Below, piece after piece: positions 1-7,705 of a stretch of 64,000 nucleotides of DNA (its first letter is position 1; each line of letters opens with the position of its first letter). This stretch comes from Solirubrobacterales bacterium (lineage in GTDB: Bacteria > Actinomycetota > Thermoleophilia > Solirubrobacterales > 70-9), in the NCBI GenBank assembly GCA_020438295.1, contig JAGQUV010000004.1, positions 1 through 64,000 of the forward strand. The letters are read 5' to 3'. Both the position numbers and the translations under genes were made by a program. The notes beneath the pieces are model-generated. The model saw only the letters and a list, made by a program, of their open reading frames with translations, was not told where the DNA came from and searched no databases.

Positions 1-106
1 CGGCGAGGCTGGGAGCGACAACGGCGATAGCCAACATTCCAAGCCCGAACAACCAGAGTCCCAACCAGAGATCCGGGCGCCTCACCCTCGCGCCACGAAC
101 TTGCAT
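1..106 (-). CDS. N-terminus of a membrane or exported protein (partial, runs off window)
   Basis: Read leftwards, an open frame from an ATG at 106 gives about 35 residues and continues past the window edge. It begins with a basic stretch and then a hydrophobic segment rich in Leu, Trp, Gly, Ala and Val, like a signal anchor or first membrane helix. A GTG at 85 is an alternative start in the same frame, and neither start has a strong ribosome binding site. It lies in the same direction as kbl, 71 bases downstream of it. The fragment is too short to name a family. Confidence 0.4.
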   Translation of the reverse strand, partial: MQVRGARVRRPDLWLGLWLFGLGMLAIAVVAPSLA

Positions 107-177
107 ACCAACGGTCTACCACTAGGTCAGAGGGCTGTCAACACCGGTTCGGCGCGACCCCGTCGAAAATCGCGCGA

Positions 178-1425
178 TCAGCCGTGGCGCGCGATCGCCG
201 TGCCGAGGGCCGCCACGGCGCGCTCCAGGTGCTCGGGCTCCAGCGCCGCCGACATCTGGGCCCGGACCCGGGCCGTTCCTTCCGGGACGACCGGGTACCC
301 GAACCCGGTGACGAAGACCCCGGCCTCGAGCATCTCGGCCGAGATCGCGATGGCGGCGGCGGTCTCGCCGACGATCACGGGCACGATCGCGCTCTCTCCC
401 GCGACCGGAGCTATGCCGGCCTCCTCGAGCCGGGCCCGGAACTCGGCCGTATTGGAGCGGAGCCGGCCGATCAGCCCCGGGTCGTCCCTGAGTTCGCGGA
501 GCGCCTGCCGGGCGCCGGCTGCGACGGTGGGCGGGAGCCCGTTCGAGAAGAGTTGCGGGCGGGAACGCTGCTCGAGAACCGAGCAGAGCGCCCGGCTCCC
601 GGCGATGAACCCGCCGGCGGCCCCACCGAGAGCTTTACCCAGGGTCCCGGTGACGATGTCGACCTGTCCGTGGAGCCCGAAGTGCTCGGCCGTGCCCCGG
701 CCGGTCTCGCCCATCACGCCGAGCCCGTGCGAATCGTCGACGATCAACACCGCCTCGTGTCGCCGGGCAAGCTCGACCAGCTCGGGCAGCCGGGCGAGAT
801 CCCCCTCCATGCTGAAGACCCCGTCGGTGACCACCAGCTTTCTGGACACCTCTCCCGCGCCGGCCAGCGCCTGCTCGAGCCCAGCCATGTCGGAGTGGGG
901 GAAGACGGTCTTGGCGCCCGGCCGGGCCAGCCGCATCGCGTCGATGATCGACGCGTGGTTCAGTTCGTCCGAAAAGACGTGGGTCCGCTCGTCACAGAGG
1001 GCATCGAGGACGGCATGGTTGGCGTTCCAGCAGGAAACGTAGGTGAGCGCAGAATCGGTCCCCAGGAAAGCGGCCAGGTCGGCCTCCAGCGCGAGGTGGG
1101 GCTCGAACAGCCCGCAGATGAAGCGGACCGAGGCGGTCCCGGCACCGTACCTGCGCAGTGCCTCGATCCCGGCTTCGACCACGGCGGGGTGGTTGGCCAG
1201 ACCGAGGTAGTCGTTCGAGGAGAGCACGACCACTTCGCCGTGCCCCTTCAACCTCACCTCGGGGCCCTGGGGGGACTCGAGCACCCGGAACGCCTTGAGC
1301 GTGCCGGCGGTACGCATCCGGTCGAGCTCGGCCTGCAGCTCTCGGTCCAGCCTCACGGCGCCGTTCGATCCGGACCCGCCCGCCGACCGGGCCTCCCGGG
1401 TCCCTGCCTCCCCGGAGACATTCAC
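178..1425 (-). CDS. kbl: Glycine C-acetyltransferase / 2-amino-3-ketobutyrate CoA ligase-like alpha-oxoamine synthase
   Basis: This PLP enzyme of the alpha-oxoamine synthase family (415 aa) probably cleaves 2-amino-3-ketobutyrate with CoA to glycine and acetyl-CoA, or runs the reverse condensation. The SSNDYLGLANHP motif near residue 70, SVRFICG near 99 and the DDSHGLG cofactor aspartate loop near 230 are visible. The PLP lysine is K264 in GTLGKALGG. The SVRFICG motif favours Kbl over BioF. The GTG start overlaps the TGA of the upstream aminotransferase by four bases (GTGA), so the two genes are translationally coupled. No tdh (threonine dehydrogenase) is present, so the exact substrate is inferred. 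The N-terminus is roughly 20 residues longer than usual. Confidence 0.8.
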   Translation of the reverse strand: MNVSGEAGTREARSAGGSGSNGAVRLDRELQAELDRMRTAGTLKAFRVLESPQGPEVRLKGHGEVVVLSSNDYLGLANHPAVVEAGIEALRRYGAGTASVRFICGLFEPHLALEADLAAFLGTDSALTYVSCWNANHAVLDALCDERTHVFSDELNHASIIDAMRLARPGAKTVFPHSDMAGLEQALAGAGEVSRKLVVTDGVFSMEGDLARLPELVELARRHEAVLIVDDSHGLGVMGETGRGTAEHFGLHGQVDIVTGTLGKALGGAAGGFIAGSRALCSVLEQRSRPQLFSNGLPPTVAAGARQALRELRDDPGLIGRLRSNTAEFRARLEEAGIAPVAGESAIVPVIVGETAAAIAISAEMLEAGVFVTGFGYPVVPEGTARVRAQMSAALEPEHLERAVAALGTAIARHG

Positions 1426-2834
1426 CTCCCGAGCTCCCGGACCGAGTCGTCCACGGCCCGCTCGATACGGCCGAGCGCCGCCCCGTACCGGTCCGGCGGC
1501 ATGGTCAGCGACGGCTGGATGTTGAGCGAGGTCGAGCTCGAGTCGGTCAGGATCCCCAGCTCGACCGCTCTGCGGCCGACCGCATGCTGCAGTTCCGGAT
1601 CACGCTCACGAGTCTCGCGGTCGCGAACGAATTCGAGCGCCTGGAACCCACCGACCGCCCGGGCCTCGCCGACCTGCTCGAAACGGTCCGCGATCCTGCC
1701 GAGCCTCTCCCTCCCGACCCGTTCGAGCTCCCGCACGTTGGCCAGCACCGGCTCGCGCTCGTAGGCCTCGATCGTGGCCAGCGAGGCGGCGCAGGCCCAG
1801 GGCAGCCAGGACCAGGTCGAACCGGTCGGAACGTCGTCGAAGCTGCCCAACACCCGCTCGCTGCCCATCAGCGCGGCGATCGGGGCGACCCCGCCCCCCA
1901 TCGCCTTGCCGAGGCACATCAGGTCGGGCTCGACCCCCCAGCGCTCGACCGCGAACATGTACCCGGAACGGCCGAAACCGGTCTTCACCTCGTCGGCCGC
2001 CAGCAGCCAGTCGTACTCGCGGCAGAGCCCGGTCAGAGCCTTCCAGAACTCGTCCGAGGGCGCCACGCAGCCGCCCGATCCGAGGATCGGCTCGATCACG
2101 ACGCCGGCCACCTCGGCCGGGTCGATCGCGTGGAAGAGCAGGTGGTCCCTGATGTAGTCGACGGTCGGGTCGCCGCTGCCCCCGGGGCGCGGCGGTCCGA
2201 ACGGGGAGCGGTACGGGTTCGGGTACGGCACGTGGGCGAATCCCGCCGACAGGGGCCGGATCCCGCGGCTGATCTCATGCTCCTCCGCACCCAGCGCGGC
2301 GGTCAGCGAGGTCTCCCCGTGATAGCCGCCGAGGAATCCGATGATGATCGGCCTGCCCGTGGCCCGGCGCATCATCTTGACCGCGGTCTCGACCACCTCG
2401 GTCCCGTTCAGGCCGAGGTCGACCCGGGTCAGCGAGGCCGGGGTGATCTCGATCAGCTTCTCGGCCAGCGGCAGCATGAACCCGCTGGCCGCGCCGTGGC
2501 TGTCCTCGTTGCCGATCCGCTCCATCGCCGCGGTGAGCGGCTCGATCAGGTCCGCGCGGGCGGCGCCGAGTGGCACCGAGGCGGACGACGAGACGAGGTC
2601 GACGAAGGTGTTTCCGTCGATGTCGTTGACCAGGTACTCCGATTTCGACTCGATGACGAACGGAACGAGATGCTCCGAGGTGCCGGGGTAGACGACCTTG
2701 CGCAGGCGCTCGAGCTCGATGGTGCTCCGGGGCCCGGGCAGATGACCCGGGACAGCCGGCAAGCCGTCGGCATCGAGGCCGGCGCGTGTGACCTCGTCGA
2801 GTTGGCCCCCCTCGTTGCCGAATGAGCCGTTCAT
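1422..2834 (-). CDS. Class III PLP-dependent aminotransferase
   Basis: This is a 470-aa fold-type I, class III (ornithine/GABA type) aminotransferase. The PLP-contacting motif AADEVKTGFGRSG lies near residue 290, and the Schiff-base lysine sits in CLGKAMGGGVAP about 30 residues later. The ATG at 2834 is chosen because it has GGAG nine bases upstream; longer in-frame readings lack a binding site and would run through the strong hairpin at 2924-2957. It is coupled to kbl by a GTGA overlap, which suggests joint amino-acid catabolism. The true amino donor cannot be read from sequence. Confidence 0.85.
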   Translation of the reverse strand: MNGSFGNEGGQLDEVTRAGLDADGLPAVPGHLPGPRSTIELERLRKVVYPGTSEHLVPFVIESKSEYLVNDIDGNTFVDLVSSSASVPLGAARADLIEPLTAAMERIGNEDSHGAASGFMLPLAEKLIEITPASLTRVDLGLNGTEVVETAVKMMRRATGRPIIIGFLGGYHGETSLTAALGAEEHEISRGIRPLSAGFAHVPYPNPYRSPFGPPRPGGSGDPTVDYIRDHLLFHAIDPAEVAGVVIEPILGSGGCVAPSDEFWKALTGLCREYDWLLAADEVKTGFGRSGYMFAVERWGVEPDLMCLGKAMGGGVAPIAALMGSERVLGSFDDVPTGSTWSWLPWACAASLATIEAYEREPVLANVRELERVGRERLGRIADRFEQVGEARAVGGFQALEFVRDRETRERDPELQHAVGRRAVELGILTDSSSTSLNIQPSLTMPPDRYGAALGRIERAVDDSVRELGR

Positions 2835-2923
2835 CAGGTCTCCGTGCTCTCCTTTCGCTGGTCGTACCGTTCGGTGCAGTCTATGTCGATCGCCCCGGGT
2901 CGCCGGAGCCAACAGGCGAACGC

Positions 2924-2957
2924 GAGAGGGGCCCGGCGACAACGCCGGGCCCCTCTC
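2924..2957 (-). terminator. Strong hairpin downstream of the alkaline phosphatase gene
   Basis: A perfect 15-bp GC-rich stem with a four-base ACAA loop begins 20 bases past the phosphatase stop codon. There is no long U-tract on the minus-strand side, so it may act as a processing or pausing structure. Its position before the aminotransferase start marks a transcript boundary. Confidence 0.65.
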
Positions 2958-2977
2958 CTGCGTCCTCACGGCTGCGG

Positions 2978-4309
2978 CTACGGTCCGGCCGTCAGGGCCT
3001 CGTTGGCCACGTCGAAGACGTGGGTGTTCTGGTGTACACCGGTCATCTTCTCGGCCAGCGGACCGACCGCGGTCACCGGCACCATGCCACCGGTGTGTTC
3101 GGGAGTCGTCCAGTCGGCCTTGAACCGCCGGTTGGTGCCCTTGATCTTGACCGGGCCGCTCCTCTTAGGAACCTCACCGTTCGGCCCGGCGTTGTTGCGC
3201 GCCTTGTTGGACCAGTACGGGATCGGGTCGTCACCGTCGGAGTTGGTGTTCGTCTCACCTTTGGCGTCCTCGATCGTCATGCCGCCGGTTTCATGGTCGG
3301 CGGTCACGATCAGCAGCACGTTCGGGTTGACCTTCCGGTACTCCTGGATCGCGTTGACCACCTGATTGACGGTCCTGCCCGACTGGAGCACGTTCTTCAG
3401 ATCGTGCTCGTGGCCGGCCGAATCGAGGTCGTCGCTCTCGATCGCCATGAAGAACCCGTTCGGGTTCTGCCCGAGGATCTCAAGCGCCTTGGTGACCAGA
3501 TCCTTCACCGGGACGTAGTGGGGATCCTTCTTGTACTTGTATCCCTTCTCTTCGACCCAGCGCCGCTTGGCCGAATCCTGAACGATCGCCAGCGCCTGTG
3601 GGCCGGTCAGGCCGGACACGGTGTCCCTGTCATACGCGTACTGGTAGCCCTGGCCCTGGGCCTGCTCGACGAGGTTCTCCTTGCCTTCGCCGACGTCCTC
3701 ACCGGGGATCTTGTCCGGGATCATGCCCTCTTCGCCCTTCGGGTACCAGTACTTCTCGGTACCGCCCATCAGGACATCGACCTTGTTGTTGTGGATCATC
3801 TTCTTGGCGATCGCGATCTTCCAGTCGCGGTTCTCGACCGGCCCGCCGAACGCAGCCAGGGTCGCGTTGGTGATGTCGTGGTCGTTGACCAGGGCGGTCG
3901 ACTTGCCCTGCGCGTTGGCGATGTCGATCAGGGTCGGGACCCGCTTCAGGTCCGGGCCGAGACCGGTGTAGCCGTTGATCGTCTTCTTGCCGATTGCCCA
4001 TGCGGTCGCGCCCGCAGCCGAATCGGTGACCGCGACCGGCCCGGCCGGAATCGTGTCCAGCAGTCCGGCGTAGGGCAAGGCGTCCATCGGCTGTCGCTTG
4101 TCGAGTCCGTACTGCGCGTACTGGATGGCGGTCCTCTGCTGCGCCCCCATACCGTCGCCGCTCAGGATGATCACGCTGGTTTCCGGCGTCGGCGCCGCAG
4201 CCTGCGACGAACCGCCCTTGGTGACCACTGCCGCGAGAACAAGTACTCCGGCCAGTGCGGCCAAAGCGAATACGAACCTGAACCTCCTCAGGTGCTGAAT
4301 CGCAACCAT
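2978..4309 (-). CDS. phoA: Secreted alkaline phosphatase
   Basis: This metal-dependent phosphomonoesterase of the PhoA family (443 aa) releases phosphate from organic esters outside the membrane. A hydrophobic segment at residues 10-29 after Arg-rich flanks acts as signal peptide or anchor. The metal-binding D52 is in GDGMG, the nucleophile S97 in TDSAAGATAWA, ADHETGG is in the C-terminal half, and the late histidine is in TPEHTGG. The ATG at 4309 is preferred over 4336 because GAGAGGGG precedes it at good spacing. A 17-bp palindrome at 4343-4359 upstream may be an operator. Phosphate regulation is likely for the family, but no clear Pho box was identified. Confidence 0.88.
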   Translation of the reverse strand: MVAIQHLRRFRFVFALAALAGVLVLAAVVTKGGSSQAAAPTPETSVIILSGDGMGAQQRTAIQYAQYGLDKRQPMDALPYAGLLDTIPAGPVAVTDSAAGATAWAIGKKTINGYTGLGPDLKRVPTLIDIANAQGKSTALVNDHDITNATLAAFGGPVENRDWKIAIAKKMIHNNKVDVLMGGTEKYWYPKGEEGMIPDKIPGEDVGEGKENLVEQAQGQGYQYAYDRDTVSGLTGPQALAIVQDSAKRRWVEEKGYKYKKDPHYVPVKDLVTKALEILGQNPNGFFMAIESDDLDSAGHEHDLKNVLQSGRTVNQVVNAIQEYRKVNPNVLLIVTADHETGGMTIEDAKGETNTNSDGDDPIPYWSNKARNNAGPNGEVPKRSGPVKIKGTNRRFKADWTTPEHTGGMVPVTAVGPLAEKMTGVHQNTHVFDVANEALTAGP

Positions 4310-4342
4310 TGTCCTACCCCTCTCTGAATCCCTCATTTGGAA

Positions 4343-4359
4343 GAATTGTTCAACAATTC
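4343..4359. promoter_or_regulatory. Perfect palindrome upstream of alkaline phosphatase (candidate operator)
   Basis: GAATTGTT and AACAATTC flank a single central C, giving an 8-bp perfect inverted repeat. It is AT-rich in a 70% GC window and lies 34 bases upstream of the phosphatase ATG. A dimeric repressor site is the simplest reading. Confidence 0.45.
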
Positions 4360-4485
4360 GATCATCCTAAGAGCCACTTGTTCCAATGTCAAGCCGTTGC
4401 CTGACGTTTGGTGTCCGAACCTGGCCCGTCCGCGAAATCTGCGTTGGCCCACTCCGACCGCGGGCAGGTGCGACAATCGACTGCC

Positions 4486-5172
4486 ATGAAGGCGACGCGT
4501 ATCTCCGAGACCGCGCTCCAGCTGACCAGGTTCGGATTCGTCAACGCGTTTCTGGTCAGCGAGGACGACGGGTTCACCCTGATTGACACGATGATCAACG
4601 GCTCGGCGAACGAACTGATTTCAGCGGCCGAATCCGCCGGTGCGCCGATCAGGCGGATCGTCATCACCCACGCCCACAGCGACCACTTCGGTTCCCTGTC
4701 CTCGCTGGCCGGCGAGCTGGCCGAGGTTGAGCTGATCGCCTCGGCCCGCGACGCCCGGCTGATGCGGGGCGACAGGACGATGGAGCCGGACGAGCCCGAG
4801 GGGCGAACGCTGGGATTTCGCGGCGATATCGGAGTCGGGTTCGACCGGGTGGTCGGCCATGGCGACCGGATCGAGTCTCTCGAAGTGATCGGTGCCCAGG
4901 GTCACTCGCCGGGCCAGATCGCTCTGCTCGACACCCGCGACCGCGGCCTGATCGCCGCCGACGCGTACACCAACCTCGGCGGATTGGCCACCACCGCCGG
5001 GCCTTACTGGAGGTTTCCCCTCCCCGGTTTCGTAACCTGGCACCAGCCAACCGCACTCGAGAGCGCAAACAGGCTCCGCGACCTCGAACCGGCCTGGCTG
5101 GCCGTCGGCCACGGAATGCCGATCGACGACCCGGTCCCCGATATGGACCGGGCCATCGCCAGAAGCTCCTGA
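4486..5172 (+). CDS. MBL-fold metallo-hydrolase
   Basis: This 228-aa protein belongs to the metallo-beta-lactamase superfamily. The dinuclear zinc motif THAHSDHFG supplies H62, H64, D66 and H67. A GHSPGQ motif near 143, the metal aspartate in LIAADAYTN near 168 and a late VGHGMP histidine complete the site. The ATG at 4486 starts the usual beta-strand of the fold; upstream in-frame starts give non-family sequence. It is divergent from the phosphatase and stands alone. The substrate is unknown; glyoxalase-II-like or general hydrolase activity is typical. Confidence 0.85.
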   Translation: MKATRISETALQLTRFGFVNAFLVSEDDGFTLIDTMINGSANELISAAESAGAPIRRIVITHAHSDHFGSLSSLAGELAEVELIASARDARLMRGDRTMEPDEPEGRTLGFRGDIGVGFDRVVGHGDRIESLEVIGAQGHSPGQIALLDTRDRGLIAADAYTNLGGLATTAGPYWRFPLPGFVTWHQPTALESANRLRDLEPAWLAVGHGMPIDDPVPDMDRAIARSS

Positions 5173-5245
5173 ACGGCGACACGGGCCTGCGGCCGCCGGC
5201 CGGCGCGAGGCTCGGCCGCGGTCGGACTGCTTTGGGACTGCCGGC

Positions 5246-5461
5246 CTAGTCGTCGTCGGGGGAGCCGAGCATGTGGGCGATACCCCTGAGGACGGGGACC
5301 GACACAAGCCCGATCAGGACCAGGGCGAGAACGGTGGCCGCGGTCGGCGAGATCAGCTCGGCGACCACGCCGACCGCGATCGCGGCCACCAGGACCACGA
5401 CCAGCCAGCGGAATGCGGACCCCTCGGACTTGAGCGGGTTGCCCAGCGAAGGGAGCTTCAT
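5246..5461 (-). CDS. Small two-helix membrane protein
   Basis: A 71-residue protein with two hydrophobic segments (about residues 19-35 and 41-58) separated by a short polar turn, and a GSPDDD acidic tail. No family is recognised. It lies downstream of the cytochrome oxidase genes in the same direction, separated from ctaE by the inserted lipoprotein segment, and may once have directly followed ctaE. No clear ribosome binding site precedes the ATG. Confidence 0.6.
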   Translation of the reverse strand: MKLPSLGNPLKSEGSAFRWLVVVLVAAIAVGVVAELISPTAATVLALVLIGLVSVPVLRGIAHMLGSPDDD

Positions 5462-5486
5462 TCAGCCCAGTGTGCGACCGGCACGG

Positions 5487-5526
5487 TCGGATGACGTAGA
5501 CCGGGCTGGACACGATGGCCCACATG
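5487..5526 (-). pseudogene. Remnant copy of the ctaE 3' end
   Basis: These 40 bases match the last 40 bases of ctaE (6061-6100) at 34 positions. Read leftwards they still encode MWAIVSSPVYVI, which parallels the subunit III C-terminus MWIIVFSAVYII, but the ctaE stop codon has become CGA. Nothing else of subunit III is present here. It is best read as a duplicated or left-over gene end; see the finding on the segment between the two copies. Confidence 0.6.
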
Positions 5527-5573
5527 CGTTGCATCTGTCGGAGAGGCAGTCACGGATCCATTCTAGGCTCCGT

Positions 5574-6038
5574 CTACGGGCCCTTGCAGGCCTCGCCCGA
5601 TACGGCTTCGCAGGCGGCGTCCTCGATTGCGAACTTCGAGTCCACCCATCGATTTCTCTCCTCCTGCGTCATCTTCCGCGCCGACGCATTGAGGCCCCTC
5701 CGCGGGCGGGCATCTTCCGCGATGTAATAACCGTCGCCGACGTTGTAGTACATGACGAAAGTGGGATCACCTAGATCGAACCGCTCCAGGTCGTCGGCCG
5801 GATCCGGTCCGAAGGAGATCCAGAAGAACGATGGTAGTCCGTTTGGCGCCCTCAAGGACCCCTTGACTACGCCGGGCTGATCGAGGTCAACGAACTTGAC
5901 CTTCAAGGCCGGGTCGAGGGCAGCTACGTTCCGCTTGAACTGCTCCGCATTGTCATCGCTCGAATCCCCGCAGGCGACGACGCCGAGTCCACTCAGCCCG
6001 CAGATCAGAGCAACTGCGATGAACCTCGAGCCGGCCAT
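5574..6038 (-). CDS. Small lipoprotein of unknown function, atypical base composition
   Basis: A 154-residue protein begins with a lipoprotein signal peptide: a short basic start, a hydrophobic core, then the lipobox GVVAC with C23. The mature part is polar, begins with an acidic Ser-Asp stretch, and has no recognised domain. Codon third positions are clearly less GC-rich than in neighbouring genes, which suggests acquisition. There is no good ribosome binding site before the ATG. The gene lies between the two imperfect copies of the ctaE 3' end. Confidence 0.65.
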   Translation of the reverse strand: MAGSRFIAVALICGLSGLGVVACGDSSDDNAEQFKRNVAALDPALKVKFVDLDQPGVVKGSLRAPNGLPSFFWISFGPDPADDLERFDLGDPTFVMYYNVGDGYYIAEDARPRRGLNASARKMTQEERNRWVDSKFAIEDAACEAVSGEACKGP

Positions 6039-6060
6039 CCTGAACAGGAGAGCGTTCGGG

Positions 6061-6100
6061 TCAGATGATGTAGACCGCGCTGAACACGATGATCCACATG
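6061..6100. repeat. Imperfect direct repeat, copy 2 (authentic ctaE 3' end)
   Basis: This 40-base segment pairs with 5487-5526 (34 of 40 identical, same orientation). The two copies bracket the lipoprotein gene. Confidence 0.7.
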
Positions 6101-6687
6101 ATGTCGACGAAGTGCCAGTAGATGCCCGGCACCTCGACGCCGAGGTGGTCCTTCTGGTCGGGCCCGAAATGCCCGCGATACGCCCTGATGTTGGCGAAGG
6201 TCAGCAGCAACAGGCCTACGAAGACGTGAGCGCCGTGCAGGCCGGTGAGGCTGAAGAAGATCGAGCCGAACGCCCCGTCCCGGGGGGTGAAGCCGATGTG
6301 GATGTACTCGTTGATCTGGATGAACAGGAACGTCGCGCCGAGCAGCCAGGTCATGGTCAGGCCCAGCTTCAGGCCGCGGTGGTTGTTGTGCTTGATCGCC
6401 TCCAGCGCGTAGTGCACCGTGAAGCTGGACGAGACCAGGATCGCCGTGTTGATGCCGGCGATCAGTACCGGGAGCTCGACCCCGGCCGGCGGCCAGGGGC
6501 CGTCGTTCGCCACGACCCGGATGAAGAAGTAGGCCGCGAAGAAGGCTCCGAACAGCATCACCTCGGAGAGGATGAAAAGCAGGATGCCCAGCACCGTGCG
6601 GTCGATCCGGGCGCTCTGGTGCGCCTCCGGAGGTCCGTGGTGCTCTTCGGCGTGGCCGTGGCCGACCGCGATGCTTGCGCTCTCCAT
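6061..6687 (-). CDS. ctaE: Cytochrome c oxidase subunit III
   Basis: A 208-aa polytopic membrane protein, usual length for bacterial CoxC/CtaE. It is the third core subunit of the aa3-type terminal oxidase and stabilises proton uptake in subunit I. Five hydrophobic helices are visible, with SEVMLFGAFFAAYF in the first, the TGLHGAHV motif near 145 and WHFVDIMWI at the C-terminus. The ATG at 6687 has GGGAG at good spacing and follows the TAG of the Usp-like gene by four bases; longer in-frame starts would overlap that gene deeply. It is the last gene of the ctaC-ctaD-usp-ctaE operon. Confidence 0.93.
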   Translation of the reverse strand: MESASIAVGHGHAEEHHGPPEAHQSARIDRTVLGILLFILSEVMLFGAFFAAYFFIRVVANDGPWPPAGVELPVLIAGINTAILVSSSFTVHYALEAIKHNNHRGLKLGLTMTWLLGATFLFIQINEYIHIGFTPRDGAFGSIFFSLTGLHGAHVFVGLLLLTFANIRAYRGHFGPDQKDHLGVEVPGIYWHFVDIMWIIVFSAVYII

Positions 6688-6691
6688 CCGC

Positions 6692-7705
6692 CTACTCCCC
6701 GTCGCTTCCCACCATAGAACCGCCCGCATCACCGTCGGAGCCGGGATCTCCGGTCGCGTCAACGGCATCTCCTCCCGGTGCTTCGGTTCCGCCGCTGCCC
6801 GTGGTGGGAGCGCCGGCTTCGGCGCCGGGCCCTGCTTCACCGGCTCCGTCCACCGGCTCGCCCGCGGCGACCGCGGCGGCGACCGCCTTGGCCGGACGAC
6901 CGCACTCGTGGTGGGACACCGGCTTGTTGGTGTACTCGCGGACCTTGCCGATCAGGTCTTCCTGGAGCCAGCGCGATTCCTCGCCGGGCAGGGTGGAAAT
7001 CAGGATGTCGTCGACCCGGTAGTGCTCGATCGCCGCCTTGACCGCCGAGAACGGATCCGGACTCATCGGCTGGCCGGTCGCGTCGATCCCGGCCCGGTAC
7101 AGCGCGGCCATCAGCCCGGCCAGGTTGCGGGCGACGGTGCTCGTGGAAACACCTTCGGCCGCCGGGGCGATGATCGTGAAGCGGTGCGGTCGGTCGCTCG
7201 AGCGGTCGAGCAGGCGCTGCTGGAGGTCGGGCTGGGAAAGGGTCTGGTTGGAAACGACCAGGGTATGGGTCAGGTCCTGGCGGAGCGAGTCGTCCTCGAT
7301 CCGCACCGGGATGTGGGTGATCGTGGTCTCCGGCTCGAACTTGATCTTCGCCCATTCGACCAGGTCCTTCCTGGTCAGGCCGAACCGGCTGTCGTAGAGG
7401 CAGGACAGCAGGACTTCACTCGGACGGTGGCTGCGTATCGCGTCGCCCAGGGCCAGGTCCGTGTCCGGGTCCAGCACCTCGCCGACCGCCTCGATCCCGA
7501 ACTCGTCCAGGACAGCCAGGGTGACCTCGACCCGCACCCTGGCCGCCTCCCGCGCCTCTTCGGGCGCAAACAGCTGGCCGACCGACGGCTGGTTCTGGGG
7601 GGCGACCACCACCACGTAGGAGGCCTTTTCAGCCCTTTCGAGGGTCGCCTCCAGCAGCAGCCGGCCGCCGGCCACCTCGTTCATGAAAAGGACGAGTGGC
7701 TTCAC
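6692..7705 (-). CDS. Double Usp-like (HUP fold) protein within the cytochrome oxidase operon
   Basis: A 337-aa protein has two consecutive alpha/beta units that resemble universal stress protein domains, about residues 1-125 and 150-265. Each begins with a hydrophobic beta strand (PLVLFMNEV; RFTIIAPAA) and ends near a strand with a TLPGEESRW- or SCLYDSR-like loop. The last 70 residues are a Gly/Asp/Glu/Ala-rich disordered tail. The GTG start overlaps the ctaD stop as GTGA, and the stop sits four bases from the ctaE start, so it is co-translated with oxidase subunits. A role in regulating or assembling the oxidase is inference from position only. Confidence 0.72.
   Translation of the reverse strand: MKPLVLFMNEVAGGRLLLEATLERAEKASYVVVVAPQNQPSVGQLFAPEEAREAARVRVEVTLAVLDEFGIEAVGEVLDPDTDLALGDAIRSHRPSEVLLSCLYDSRFGLTRKDLVEWAKIKFEPETTITHIPVRIEDDSLRQDLTHTLVVSNQTLSQPDLQQRLLDRSSDRPHRFTIIAPAAEGVSTSTVARNLAGLMAALYRAGIDATGQPMSPDPFSAVKAAIEHYRVDDILISTLPGEESRWLQEDLIGKVREYTNKPVSHHECGRPAKAVAAAVAAGEPVDGAGEAGPGAEAGAPTTGSGGTEAPGGDAVDATGDPGSDGDAGGSMVGSDGE

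Noticed and set aside
2822-4327. A long plus-strand open frame opposite the alkaline phosphatase.
   Set aside because: The phosphatase has all catalytic motifs on the minus strand, while the plus frame has no recognisable domain.
5004-5534. A minus-strand open frame that joins the ctaE remnant to sequence opposite the MBL gene.
   Set aside because: It overlaps two better genes, and only the first dozen residues are meaningful (the remnant).
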